Shown: piece after piece, positions 44,678-55,600 of the stretch
Layout: each line of letters begins with the position of its first letter
How positions within the stretch are numbered: position 1 is the first letter of the stretch
NCBI RefSeq assembly: GCF_943734655.1
Contig: NC_071355.1
Span: 200,712,939-200,776,938, forward strand
Direction: 5' to 3'
DNA from: Sabethes cyaneus
Taxonomy: Eukaryota; Arthropoda; Insecta; Diptera; Culicidae
Length of the DNA: 64,000 nt
Made by a program: the position numbers and the translations under genes
The notes under the pieces: model-generated
Database searches by the model: none
Seen by the model: the letters and a program-made list of their open reading frames with translations, nothing else
Told to the model about the DNA's origin: nothing

Positions 44678-44788
44678 TACCCTACTAGCACAGTTGTTAT
44701 AAACTAGTTGAGGTAACCGATTAATGACTGATTTCAGTCATAATTAGGTTGCAGCAACAAGAAGTGACAAAAGTGTGCTACTTGGGTA
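44678..44788. mobile_element. 110-bp imperfect-palindrome MITE, copy with TACCC ends
   Basis: Left end TACCCTACTAGCACAGTTGT and the complement of GTGTGCTACTTGGGTA pair imperfectly; TA lies at both ends. The interior matches 16446-16556 (GTTGTTATAAAC, AGTCATAA, GTTGCAGCAAC). It starts 20 bp after the end of the previous MITE. Confidence 0.65.
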
Positions 44789-44929
44789 AACACAATGAAC
44801 AGTACAGTAGAAAAAATCGGAATAATCATTTTGCAACAGATTATTCATGTCAATAAGAAACAACATAACAGAATTGATGAGCTGTAAGTGGCAATTTTGG
44901 AAGCTTGGAAGGGTTTCGAAATTGATGTG

Positions 44930-46246
44930 TTAAAGAATTTGGTTAGAAGTATGCAAAATACCATTGTACAGAAAAAGATAAAGAACGGAAGAGAAAAGAA
45001 ATAAAAACCCATAAAGAGAACGAAGGATACGAGAACAAACCGCCCAGTTAGCTTCAAGGTACGATGCTGGTTTAACAAACCAGTCGTTTGTTAGAATCTC
45101 AGCTAGGTGGTGCTTGCTAGATAGAATCCGGTAGGCCCATTGCACTAGCCCCGTAATTGTCGTGTACTCTAACAACTGGCTGCGAAGTCTGTCGATAAAC
45201 AAGGGTCAGAAATACATTTAAGCCTAAAGCTTGAACTGAGGATACGCTGGACAGAAAAAATGAAACGAAACAAAAGAGCAGAAAAAACTATATTAAGAAT
45301 GAAGGAAAAGAGAAGAAAAATGGAGAAACCGGAACAGAAGAGGGGAAAATGGTACAGAAAAAGAAAAAATGGAGAGAGAAAATTAAAAGACAAGACAAAA
45401 GGGATAAGACAAAAGAGAAACGCAGAACGTTAGAGAAAAGGAGGAAAAGCAAGACATAAAGAGGTTGAACGGAACAGAGAAAACGAAAAATGGAATAGAC
45501 AAAGAGCGAAAAAGGCGAAAATCAGGACCGAAAAAAAAAGAAAAAAGTCGAAACGTGATATAACATGCAGAAAAGAAAAGAAAAGGAGCAGAGAAGAAGG
45601 TAACAGTGAGCAAAAAAAAGGAAAAACGAAAGAAAAAATAGGGAACCAGACAAGATAGGAAACACGGAACAAAAAACAAGCGAAACAACAAGGTAAAAGA
45701 CCAATAGTGAGAAAGGGAAAAAAGAACACCGATAGAGGAAATGAAGAAAACGAGAAAAAGAGGACAAACGGGTAACAAAAGGAGGCACGAAAAAACGGGA
45801 AAATGGGAAAATGGGAGAGAACAAGAAGAAAAGTTGAACAGGAAACAGGAACTAGAGAAAATTGTGAAGGGAAAAGGAAAAAAGGGAGACAGAAAAGGCA
45901 AAAAATGGGGCATCAGAAAGTAGAAAACAAGAAGACAAAGACGAAAAACGAGCAGGAGATAAAAGGAGTTAGAAAAAGATAAAAACTGCTAACAAAAAAA
46001 GAGAAACAGAAGAGGAATGACGAAAAACGAGAACAAAAATAACAAAAAACGAGCGAAAACATGAAGAAGAACGGGACTGAAATTAATGAAAAATAGTACA
46101 AAAAATGAAAATAAAAACAGAACAATGAAAAAAGGAAAGCTAAAGGAAAGAGAAAGAAACTAAATAAAAAAACGGTACAGAAACGGAGTGAAAAAATAGG
46201 TCCGGAAAAGAGGAACAGGTAAAGAGGTAAAATATGTAAAAGAATA
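44930..46246. repeat. Purine-rich tract of 1.3 kb
   Basis: The plus strand is overwhelmingly A and G, with irregular GAAAAACG, GGGAAAATGG and AGAAAAGG words. Minus-strand open frames here are Phe/Ser/Leu-rich artefacts. A family B SINE interrupts it at 45035-45235, and the gypsy element begins at its right edge, so its original extent is unknown. Confidence 0.6.
45035..45235 (+). mobile_element. tRNA-derived SINE, family B, copy 2
   Basis: GCCCAGTTAGCTTCAAGGTA, then ACAAACCAGTCGTTTGTTAG with AGAATCTCAGCTAGG (B box degraded), then GTCGTGTACTCTAACAACTG and GCGAAGTCTGTCGATAAA. Same organisation as 42730-42935, with a small insertion in the middle. Confidence 0.65.
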
Positions 46247-46250
46247 AGAT
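46247..46250. repeat. Gypsy target-site duplication, left (AGAT)
   Basis: AGAT directly precedes the left LTR and is repeated at 52620-52623 after the right LTR. Confidence 0.8.
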
Positions 46251-46496
46251 TGCAATATTCTTGGGATATGGCGGTTCGGTTTGGAGTAAGAATACTAGAT
46301 GTGGTCCTCGTAACGTGTCGTTCTCGACTATATTGTACTGAAATATTTCTTCCTATGCTATGTGTCGTACGTTTTACGCTATGCGCTGTGTCAGCGTATA
46401 ATTGTCACCGTTCGACGCGGTACAGTCCGTTTACGCTTATACAGCATAACCGATCCGCGTCGCGCTGAACCATTTCAATCATGAGCGTCCACCACA
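46251..46496 (-). repeat. 3' LTR of the gypsy element
   Basis: 246 bp, TGCAATATTC ... GTCCACCACA on the plus strand. It is identical by eye to 52374-52619. In the sense direction U3 starts TGTGGTGGACG, just downstream of a weak purine stretch. A second copy of the U3-start border lies at 46629-46649. Confidence 0.95.
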
Positions 46497-46628
46497 CGCC
46501 CTATTTACATTTTTTTTAAAAATTGTTATCTATAGTTAAGAATTTTTAAACTAAACAAGGAAATATGAACTAGGATTTATATAATGCGTATTATTCCCAT
46601 GTAATTTGAAAGAACTCATTATGAAACA

Positions 46629-46649
46629 ATCGTCCACCACACGTCCTAT
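46629..46649 (-). repeat. Duplicate of the U3/polypurine border
   Basis: CGTCCACCACACGTCCTATT here differs by one base from CGTCCACCACACGCCCTATT at the true LTR border (46485-46505). It lies between the pol stop and the 3' LTR, so the element carries two candidate plus-strand priming sites about 144 bp apart. Confidence 0.7.
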
Positions 46650-46676
46650 TGTTTCAAATTATATGTATTATTATTT

Positions 46677-49600
46677 TCATTCCTTATAACTTTTTATTCT
46701 ATTTTTATGTATTATATCCTCTTTACCATTGATCTCTACCCTTATATTTGAGTCTATGTCCTCTACTACTCTGTATGGACCTATAAATTTATTGTCCAAT
46801 TTTTTACCTATTTCATTTTTAATTAGGACTAAGTCATCTTTGTTATAACATTTTGGTACAATGTTTAAGTTATTTTTCATTGTTCTTTTCATCTTGCTAG
46901 AAAGAAGGTTTTCTCTTATTTCTTGATGGCATACTTGTAACTTTAACGTCAATTGCTTGCTATAGTTGTCTATGTCATAAATAGGCACTGGATTATCATT
47001 TGTTAAATTTGAAGGCATGTTACTATTTTTTCCGAATACTAAATAAAAAGGTGTGTATCCAGTGTTAGTGTGAACGGTATTGTTATATGCGAATGTGTAA
47101 AATGGTATCCAATGTACCCAAGAAAATAATTTTTCGTTACAATAGATGCGTAAAAAGTTTCCTAAACATTTGTGTGTGTTCTCCAAAGAACCTATAGTTT
47201 CATGATGGTAAGCTGTAGAATTTAGTTTTTGAATATTCAATAATTTGGCAATGGATGTAAACAAACTCGACATAAACTCTGTTCCTCTATCCGACGCAAT
47301 TCGTTGTGGAACACCATATTTTAAAATAACATGCTCCACGAATGCTTTAGCTACTGTCTCTGTTGACTTGTTAGGTATCGGTGTTGCGGTTATAAATTTT
47401 GTTAACTCGCATTGCGTTGTTAGTATATATTCGTATCCATTGGTAGGTATCAAAGGACCAACCAAATCTACGTAGATTTTTTCAAATGCTGTGCTTGCTG
47501 TTGTCGTAATGATCATTGGAGTTTTTCCGCATCTCCCAACTTTTGATATCTGGCATTGCTTGCATTTTTTAATGAAATTCTCTACATCGCATTTCATGTT
47601 TTTCCAAAAATATCTTTTGCTTATAGTTGCAAGTGTGCGTCTAATACCCGCATGTCCCGCTGTCGGTAATATATGGTAGTCGTTTAGTATTAAAAGCTTT
47701 GACCTTTCGTCTGTTACTTCTTCTATTTGCTCTCCGATTTTTATTAAAATTGGTAATGTTTTTACTGATGATGGTCGACCATATATCTGTAGTTCTTCAT
47801 ATTTTTTAATGACGTCATATGTCTCCTTATTATTTTTGATGATTATATATTTTATATTATTAATTTTTGAATATTCCGCCACCTTCGACAACATTGCCCG
47901 TAGGTCAATTTGTGTCCTTTTGAGGGGAATTTCAATTACATCTGTGGAGATTTGCATGCTTTTTATGTTATCTTTCATTACCATTTTAACGTATTTGTCT
48001 TGTTTAGACGAAGGTTGATCAGTCCTATCGTCATTCGCTTTTTCGCCTTTAAGTTTCGAAGCTCTGGTAACGACTAGAACAGTTTTTCCATGAAGTGTTT
48101 TCAGGTCTTGAATCGAAATGCGTGACAACGCGTCCGCTATCACATTCTCGCTTCCTTTCCTGAAAGTTACTTCAAAATCATATTCTTCTAAAGCTAACCT
48201 GAATTTTGTTAATCTGCTGGAGGGGTCAGCTAAAGTAAAAAGGTAAACTAATGGTCTATGGTCACTGTAGACTTCAAATCTTCTTCCATACAGGTATGGT
48301 CGAAAATGCTTGATAGCCCACACCATAGCCAATAACTCCTTTTCTATCGTACTGTAATTTGATTCGGCTTTATTCAGAGTCTTGCTGGCATATGCAACCG
48401 GTTTGCCGTTGCTATTAGATAGCACAGCACCAATCGCATATCCAGACGCATCCGTATGTAAGTTGAATTTGTTGGTCTCCGTTAGATCCGGGTAATCCAG
48501 TACTGGTGGATTTATAAAACATTGTTTTAAATTCTCGAATGAGTTGTGGCATTCGCTACTCCATTCAAACTTTACACCCTTTCTGGTCAACTTGTTTAAC
48601 GGTGTGCAAAGCCTAGCAAAGTCTTTTATGTGCTTCCGATAGTAATTTGCGAAAGCAACGAATCGCTTGACTTCATCCGCAGTGGAAGGGATCGGCCATT
48701 TTTTCACTGCTTCGATTTTAGCAGGATCAGGCCTGATGCCTTCAGCAGATATGTAATGTCCCAGGTATACTAAATTTTCTTGCAAAAAATTGCATTTTTC
48801 GGGGTTTAGTTTTAAATTTACCTCTCGCAATCTTCGGAAAACGTTCGAGAGATTTTTGTTATGCTCTTCTAGATTTCTACCAAATATGATGAGATCATCC
48901 AAATATACTAAACACTTCTCTCCATTAAGACCTGCCATCGCTATGGTCATTAATCTTGAAAATGATGCTGGGCTTATTTTTAGTCCCATTGGAAGCCTTG
49001 TCATCTGATATTGTCCAGACGACGTCGAGAAAGCTGTTAGTGGCCTATCCTCTTGCTTCAAATTGCATTGGTAGTACCCTTGGGACAAGTCTAAATGCGA
49101 AAAGTACTTCGCTCCTGCCAATGAGTCTATGACCTCCTCTATATTTGGGAGTGGAAATGTATCGTTCTCAAGAACATTGTTAAGTTTCCGATAATCAACA
49201 ACCAACCTCCATTTCTTTTTGTCATTCGCCGACTTTTTTGGCACTAGTAAAATTGGGCTATTCCATTCGGAACTAGTCTTTTCAATGACTCCATCTGACA
49301 TCATCCTATCAATCTGGTCATTTATTTCCCTTTTTTGCGCCAGGGGAAGGCGATATTGTTTAGAAAATATTGGAGTTGTGCCATCCTTTATTTTAATACT
49401 GGATGTGTACTTATCCGTTACTGTTAATTTATCGTCTTTCAAGCAAAACACATCAGCGTATTTTAAGCATAGCCTCTGCATCTCTGCCTGATCTTGTTTT
49501 GTCAAATGTTTCAAGTTCAACTCATTTAAAAGTTTACTTGCTCTATTAGTATCGTATTTTGGCAGTTTAATTTTTCCTACCACATTGTAATCCCTTAGAT

Positions 49601-50188
49601 CCTTTGTTTCAATATTTTTTGTTTCAATGCAAATTTCCTTATTTGCTATATTAATAATTCTTACGGGTAATTTCCCTTCTTTTGGAACTGATATTGAATT
49701 TGCTATGAAAACATGTGGCATTATTTCTTGTTGTAGTACCACACAAGTACCCGTCACACCGGTATCAACGTACCTTACCACCTCAGTACGAGCCGGTATA
49801 ATGTAGCATGTTTCAGTTTTTGGTTGTTGCAATCTCATCTCCATACCCACAAAATCAACAATGGCTCCAAATTCTCTCAAAAAATCTGTGCCAATCAAGC
49901 CGTTAACTGCATCCGGCAAGCTCTCTATAATATTAAATTTAATGGGATATTCCACAGACTTGTACCCCACAAAAGTGTCAACGGATCCCAGAGTACGGGT
50001 TACTCCGTTTACACCACTGATTTCTAATGTGTGTGAATTATTGATATTGATAAATTCGGGAAGACATCTTTTGTCCAGAATACAACAAGATGCTCCACTG
50101 TCAATTATGAGTTCTATTACTCTGCCAAATAATTTAAATTTTGCTCTGAGAGCCTTCTTCGCACTAAAATTAACGAAAAAGATCGATT
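46677..50188 (-). CDS. pol: Gypsy pol polyprotein (protease, RT, RNase H, integrase)
   Basis: The open frame runs from just after a stop at about 50188; the first in-frame ATG is at 49970. The protease active site IIDSGAS lies upstream of that ATG, so translation must enter from gag. Counting from the ATG: protease end NGLIGTDF (23-30), RT VDYRKLNN (258-265), YLDD (356-359), RNase H HTDASG (505-510) and SDHRPLVY (569-576), integrase zinc-binding His pair and KCKQC (802-806), and the catalytic triad Asp835, Asp894, Glu930 (35 residues between the last two). All catalytic residues are present and no stop interrupts. The frame is +1 relative to gag, with about 19 nt of overlap, so a frameshift near CTTTTTC is likely. 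It cleaves, copies and integrates the element. Confidence 0.95.
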
Positions 50189-51465
50189 AAATGTGCCTCT
50201 TCTACAGGTTGTTGTTGTTGCTGTTGTTGTGTTTGTTGTTGCTGTTGTTGTCGTTGCTGAGGTTCGGCCATATGTGCCACATGTCCGTTGTTCCTCCCGC
50301 GACTGTTATTTCCTCGGTAGGTTTGGTTGGTTTGGTGGTTATTGTTATAACCATAGTTGTTATTGTGTTGTGTACCCCTACCACGGTACCTAGTGTTTCC
50401 TCGGTAACCACCACGACCTCTAGAGCTTCCTCGGCTTCTCCAATTATTTCGATCGTTGCCCCTATAGGGCGTTCTTCCTGATGTGCACCATAGTGCCATC
50501 ATATTTTCTAAACTATTTTCAGTTTTTGGAGTACTTTGGCACTCCAACGCATCCGATATCGCTTTATTTAGCGATGTCGGATTCCGTGCTTTTACGAAAA
50601 ATTGTGTTGAGGGATCTTTCAATCCCTCGACAAATGCCTGAACCGCTACAGGTTCGACAATATTTAGGGCTGCCGCCTCACTTGGGAAAGTTCCCATTGA
50701 AACGTGTGCGGCTGCCAATTTAGCGGACAGGTTTTCTATGTCCGCGCCGAACTCTGCGATTTGTTTAGAATGTTGTTTTTTCAATGCCATCTCCTTTTCC
50801 ACCGCTCTCGGTGTAATTTTCACCGAAAATTTTCTTTTCAGTGCATCAAACGCCTCGGCGGTTGTTCGGGCATTATCGATTGCCCCGTGGGCTGCGCCTA
50901 CTAGTCTTGTTTTTAAAAATTTCAGGACGTCTGCTGGTGGAACTCCGTTGGAGTATTCCTCCAGCAATTCGACGGTTTCAATAAATATGGACAGTTTCGA
51001 TGGTTCGCCATTATATCTGTCGACTACCTTCATGGCCAAGCTAAGGTCTAGTTTGGTCGCCATTTCGTAGCGTTCTTCTTCTTCGAAGTCTGAAAATTCT
51101 TCTTGAAGAACTTCCTCGTCGTCGTTTGATTCCTCTGAGTCTTCTTCGTTATCTTGTATTTTCGAATTTTCACCCTCACCCCCTTTAGTGCCTTCAGGGG
51201 CTAAGGTGTCGTCTAGGTTAGCAGGTACTGAGCCAAGCAGCTTATAGCACTGCCTAGCAACAGACTTCAGTTGTAGATATCTTCTTTTAAATTGGGCTTT
51301 AGTCTCTATTGCTTTACATTTGTTTACGGCCCTTTTTAGCTCTTCTAATATGGTTTGGATTTCCTTTATTTTCCTTACCTTAGTGCCTGGTTTATAATTG
51401 GCATGTTTTTTTAAATTAGCATGTAATTTCCCTAACGCATCTCCTGCTTTGAAAAATTCTTCCAT
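50170..51465 (-). CDS. gag: Gypsy Gag protein
   Basis: A 431-residue frame. The N-terminal third is helical and lysine-rich and then very acidic (EEDSEESNDDEEVLQEEF near 115-135). The middle holds the capsid-like region (LDLSLAMKVVDRYNGEPSKL, FIETVELLEEY, then FLKTRLVGAAHGAI), typical of retrotransposon Gag. The C-terminus has no CCHC knuckle and instead an arginine/glycine/asparagine-rich nucleic-acid-binding region (about 330-395), then a polyglutamine run and the stop. Gag builds the particle and packages RNA. The start ATG at 51465 is preceded on the sense strand by TTTTGTTTTAG, a good splice-acceptor sequence. Loss of zinc knuckles in favour of RG repeats is notable but known in some gypsy groups. 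Confidence 0.9.
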   Translation of the reverse strand: MEEFFKAGDALGKLHANLKKHANYKPGTKVRKIKEIQTILEELKRAVNKCKAIETKAQFKRRYLQLKSVARQCYKLLGSVPANLDDTLAPEGTKGGEGENSKIQDNEEDSEESNDDEEVLQEEFSDFEEEERYEMATKLDLSLAMKVVDRYNGEPSKLSIFIETVELLEEYSNGVPPADVLKFLKTRLVGAAHGAIDNARTTAEAFDALKRKFSVKITPRAVEKEMALKKQHSKQIAEFGADIENLSAKLAAAHVSMGTFPSEAAALNIVEPVAVQAFVEGLKDPSTQFFVKARNPTSLNKAISDALECQSTPKTENSLENMMALWCTSGRTPYRGNDRNNWRSRGSSRGRGGYRGNTRYRGRGTQHNNNYGYNNNHQTNQTYRGNNSRGRNNGHVAHMAEPQQRQQQQQQTQQQQQQQPVEEAHLIDLFR

Positions 51466-51479
51466 TCCAGTGATAGTGC

Positions 51480-51512
51480 CTAAAACAAAATTTTTTTTTT
51501 TTTTTTTTTTGT
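51480..51512 (-). promoter_or_regulatory. A tract and acceptor-like site before gag
   Basis: In the sense direction a run of about 20 A is followed by TTTTGTTTTAG and, 14 bases later, the gag ATG. The pyrimidine-AG arrangement could serve as a 3' splice site. A second run of about 22 A is at 51820-51842. Confidence 0.35.
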
Positions 51513-51916
51513 AAAGTAATTTATATTCTTCTTTTTTTACTAATGGATACTTCCCAATTATTTCTCTGGTTATATTTAAGATGTTCTATGGTCATCACAT
51601 TTGACATTTTTTCCCCGCAGCAGCCGAAATTTCCCATATCTCGCTAGTGTGAAATTTTCCATCCATCCGAAGCTGGAATCATCGAACGAAATTTTCTCTC
51701 GCAGTCATCGTCTGGTTGATTGAAATCATTTCCAGTTGTACAACTGAATCAGCACTTTTATCCGTAGAATGTATGTCGATGTACGAATGCAACGTGGAAG
51801 CTACTTGGGACAGCACTACACTTTTTTTTTTTTTTTTTTTTTATACGTTTGTTTTTTAAAGCAATTGTTTATTGTTTTAATTGTTTTTATTTTGAATCAC
51901 AACATTTGCTAGTTTC

Positions 51917-52129
51917 TTACACGTTTGGCAAATTTGCCATACTAATAGCTCTTTGGGCGACACTTTCTGTCTGTTGGCGGTGCAGTTTTGCTACTATCCG
52001 CACTACAGTGTATCCTACAGCCAACGCTGCTATCACGCACAGTGCAATTGTTTGTGCGGTATGGTTCTGTTCAATGACGCTATTTGATGCGGCCGGTGCG
52101 ATGATTTCATCCGCACTAAACCATCCCAT
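51917..52129 (-). CDS. Gypsy leader ORF: 70-residue membrane protein
   Basis: Between the primer-binding site and gag lies a frame starting MGWFSADEI (an in-frame ATG 11 codons upstream also exists). Gly2 with Ser5 fits an N-myristoylation signal. Residues about 25-46 (TAQTIALCVIAALAVGYTVV) form one hydrophobic helix, followed by a basic segment RIVAKLHR and a polar tail. Expected topology is a short lipid-anchored N-terminus and one membrane span. Its stop overlaps GTGTAAGA, a donor-like sequence, raising the possibility of splicing to the gag acceptor. No function is known to me; a role in membrane targeting of Gag or particles is an inference. It is in the same strand and LTR-bounded unit as gag and pol. 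Confidence 0.6.
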   Translation of the reverse strand: MGWFSADEIIAPAASNSVIEQNHTAQTIALCVIAALAVGYTVVRIVAKLHRQQTESVAQRAISMANLPNV

Positions 52130-52352
52130 TGTAATTTTTTTTTTTTTCACTCTACGATTCACGTATTACGTGGTCTCTTCCAGAACACTGTTCGAAGCGT
52201 GCTTTTTCGCTTTGCAACCAACAAGGACGTTTTTCATTGCACAATTTCTGAAACTATAACTTCCGGAACAAAACTCGACCACTTTTTTTTTTACTTGGGC
52301 ATCTCCAACGCGTGAATCAGAAAATTTAACCGTATCGAAACTCGCTTTCACT

Positions 52353-52373
52353 GCATACTGGCGAGGATCGCCA
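52353..52373 (-). other. Candidate primer-binding site
   Basis: Directly inside the 5' LTR the sense strand reads TGGCGATCCTCGCCAGTATG. TGG is the expected complement of a tRNA CCA end, with no spacer. The tRNA was not identified. The segment can also fold as GGCGA-TCC-TCGCC. Confidence 0.6.
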
Positions 52374-52619
52374 TGCAATATTCTTGGGATATGGCGGTTC
52401 GGTTTGGAGTAAGAATACTAGATGTGGTCCTCGTAACGTGTCGTTCTCGACTATATTGTACTGAAATATTTCTTCCTATGCTATGTGTCGTACGTTTTAC
52501 GCTATGCGCTGTGTCAGCGTATAATTGTCACCGTTCGACGCGGTACAGTCCGTTTACGCTTATACAGCATAACCGATCCGCGTCGCGCTGAACCATTTCA
52601 ATCATGAGCGTCCACCACA
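52374..52619 (-). repeat. 5' LTR of the gypsy element
   Basis: 246 bp, identical by eye to 46251-46496. It carries the element promoter. No clear TATA box stands out in sense orientation. AGAT follows at 52620-52623 as the target duplication. Confidence 0.95.
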
Positions 52620-52623
52620 AGAT

Positions 52624-55600
52624 AAAAAACGTCAATTTTAATTTCAAGCATAATTGCGAGCCTAGTTCCATGTCCACATCCAGTTTGAAGAAAAAACTTC
52701 AAGCTCAAATTAGTCCAAATTGAAACCTAATTCAATGTTTAATGTCACGTTCAATTGCACGTAGGATTTTAAGCACAAAAAGTACGATATGAGTTTGTAT
52801 CTTTCACATGTTGTTCAAACTCACAGTGTTGCTAACAGTTACAAACATCCTTCATTTCAGGAGGAGTAGCATAAACATATATTATCCCCAGTGGGAGTTA
52901 CTACTTTGTTCTGTGCTATCTTTGAACGATTTATACCTGTCAAACCGGTACCATACCTTCTTGAAATCTAAAAAATACACCTACGAGCACGGATATCTGC
53001 TTGCAGCAATTAGCGCATTCGATCAACTTCATGCCGAGACGAGGCAAGCATTGACAGCTTTAATCAACGGAATGCAAACAAGTCCCAGCGTAAGATAATA
53101 CGGTACGCACATATGGATATGTGCAGAAAAGAAAAACTACAAAACACGAAACCGCACAGAGTTTACTTTCGAACGGAAATTGCAAATTGCTGATTACACA
53201 ATTAGCGAATGATATGGATGCGGCGGGCTGCAGTTACATTTTTTTTCTGCAGCTACATTTCCTGAACTTCTGCGCGCGGAGTGGTTGGTGCTGCACTTTT
53301 TTTTTATCGTTGGCTTACCGGCCGTTTGCGGGGTGCTCCTGCTCAGCTGTTTCTTCGACTGAATAACTGACTGACTGACTGACTGGCTGACTGACGCTCT
53401 TGCTGACCGGCTGGGGACTGTTGATCAGGGGCTTAAGCTTCCGCCGCTCGCTCTGCTACTGCCATCAGGCAGCGCAGGAGACAGGACACGAGAGTATAAA
53501 TTTTGCAGGTTGTAATCGTAACACGCAAAAACAAAAACTAAAACATGATCCGACTGTAGAATTATGTCCACTACTAGCAGACAATCGTTGCTAGGGGATA
53601 ATTCTGAATGGGGGAAAAACAACGTAATTGCAAAATGTACGGTGAAAACTTATGTTTTCATCGTATATCCAGGGGTACCTTCTGCACTACACTGCTGCCG
53701 CAGCGTGTTCCCTGTTTCCACATCGATTGATTTCCAACGGAGAGCGTACCTAGGTACGTAATGTTTCGAGACGTGAAAATTTGTGGTCAAAACCATTACG
53801 GCACTTTCTCGGGTTTATCACTTATTAGCTGAAGTCTTCGGTTCCTTCCTTGCCATACCGATTTATATGGTAGCGTTCTGAGTAAAAGATTTCGATTGGT
53901 GGGCATTCCTTTTTCTGTGTAAATTCATTTTACTACCAAGTCACAATTGTGTGTTAGCTGCTATCAATCCATAAAACCGTCTTATCTTTCCGGCTCTTAC
54001 CATAGTGGCCTATATCCACTTTAATTTTGAGATAAAACGCGTTTCCTTTTATTATAATAATTTCAAACCGAGCCACCAGAGCTTTTTCTTACCCTACGCT
54101 TCGTATTCCCGGAACCGAGAAGCACCTAATGTAAATTATGATTTTTATTGCTGTTCATATTTTTACTCCTTATCTAAGCAATTTCCAACACACAATTCAC
54201 CGGCACCCCTTTGCATAAAGTGCACACGGGAGGAACTACTGTGTGAGTGTATGCCACCATGTGCTCGAACAGCTCGAGTGGGGATTCCACGAGCCAGCCA
54301 GCCAGCCAGCCAGTCAGGCAGCTTGATTGTTGACAGAGAGAATCGGTTGGCACTGTGTTGGCTTTGGCTGGCAACTATAATAGTAGCAACTCAGACAAAG
54401 CTGCAATGATGGCGGAAATTAAGTTTTAATTTTCATAATCTAATTATAATTTCTAGCCAGACGATCGCTGTGGCGGCGGCGGCGGCGGCGGAGCTTGATT
54501 GCAAACGTGCTGCACATCGTCGGCGGCGGCCCCGCAACTAGACGGCGGCGCGCTGCGTAGTACAAGTTGCTTTAAAGGAGGCGAAACCGATTGTATGTGC
54601 GAACAACTGCCGTGTACGTGTGCTCCACGAGTTTTTAATTTTGCGGCTGCAATTACCATGTGTGATTCGCAACGGCACTGTTGCCAGTCAGTAGTCAATA
54701 GCCATCAGCAGCGGTGAAGCAGCATATTGAGCGGAAGATAAAGAACCCGCATCGGCAGTAGTTTTTTTCCTATACGCAGGGCCAAGCGAAATTGAACTAG
54801 CCATTAAAAGGGTGTTACGTTCAAAATTTGATCGACTTAAACTTGGCGGATTTTTTAACGCCCCTTATCTACTGTCACTAACGAAACAAAAGTGTTCAGG
54901 AAAAGTTTATCAACGTCTAAGGAGCTATAATTGGGAGAAATCGAAAACCAAAAGCGGAAGTGACGAAAAAAACTCACACCTCTTCGTCGAAAATATTGCA
55001 AACAAGTTGGTAGTATCGTCTTTACGTCTACAACCGTCCATCGAGCAAAAAAAAATGGGCCAGACTGTCGACCTATCCAAAGGTAGTGACTCTAAATTGT
55101 GACAATGAATAAAACAACATGGCCAAACATTATCTCGGAAGGCCTATGCAAGTTTCAATCAACTTCAATCATATGAAACTCTTGAAGATCACTAAGAAAT
55201 GTCTGATTTGGCACTCTATCTGTAGCTGTTCCTGTGACTTGAAAAGCGACGGAAATTTTTCAAAAAAGCCATTACAACAACGGTAGATTACATGTTTCCC
55301 TAACAGACGTTTAATAATTGAGAAAATATTGGACGTCTATTAATCATTTCATTATTTTCATTTTTTCGTCTTTCCACGTCAATGCTTCCCTAGCATGGAT
55401 GACAGAAATATTTGGGAGATGAGCTATGGGTTAAGCTCCCTTATGATTGTATTTAATTTACGCCCTAGCTGTTGCTGCTTCCACGGATAAGGCAACGAAG
55501 ACATCCAAATTCACCAAGCGAGACGCCAAAAACCGAAGAACCCATCGACTCATTCGCCAGAGAACGATATGGTTTTGACTGCTATGCCTTTTGCTGCTCA

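Larger units (their letters stand above)
46251..52619 (-). mobile_element. Complete Ty3/gypsy LTR retrotransposon
   Basis: A 6,369-bp element transcribed on the minus strand. It has two 246-bp LTRs identical by eye, TG...CA ends, an AGAT duplication, a primer-binding site abutting the 5' LTR, a small leader ORF, gag, and pol in the order protease, RT, RNase H, integrase. No env-like frame follows pol. LTR identity and open frames indicate recent transposition and probable activity. The pol order (integrase after RNase H) places it in Ty3/gypsy; the RT wording suggests an insect errantivirus-unrelated lineage such as the mdg3 group, but that is not established. Confidence 0.95.

Noticed and set aside
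45169..46125. Several overlapping minus-strand frames of 70-176 residues
   Set aside because: Artefacts of the purine-rich tract, as above.
46250..46468. 72-residue frame occurring twice (also 52373-52591)
   Set aside because: Lies within the LTRs and reads against the element; no sign of coding.
50191..50481. Plus-strand frames rich in Leu and Val opposite gag
   Set aside because: Antisense of the Gag polyQ and RG codons.
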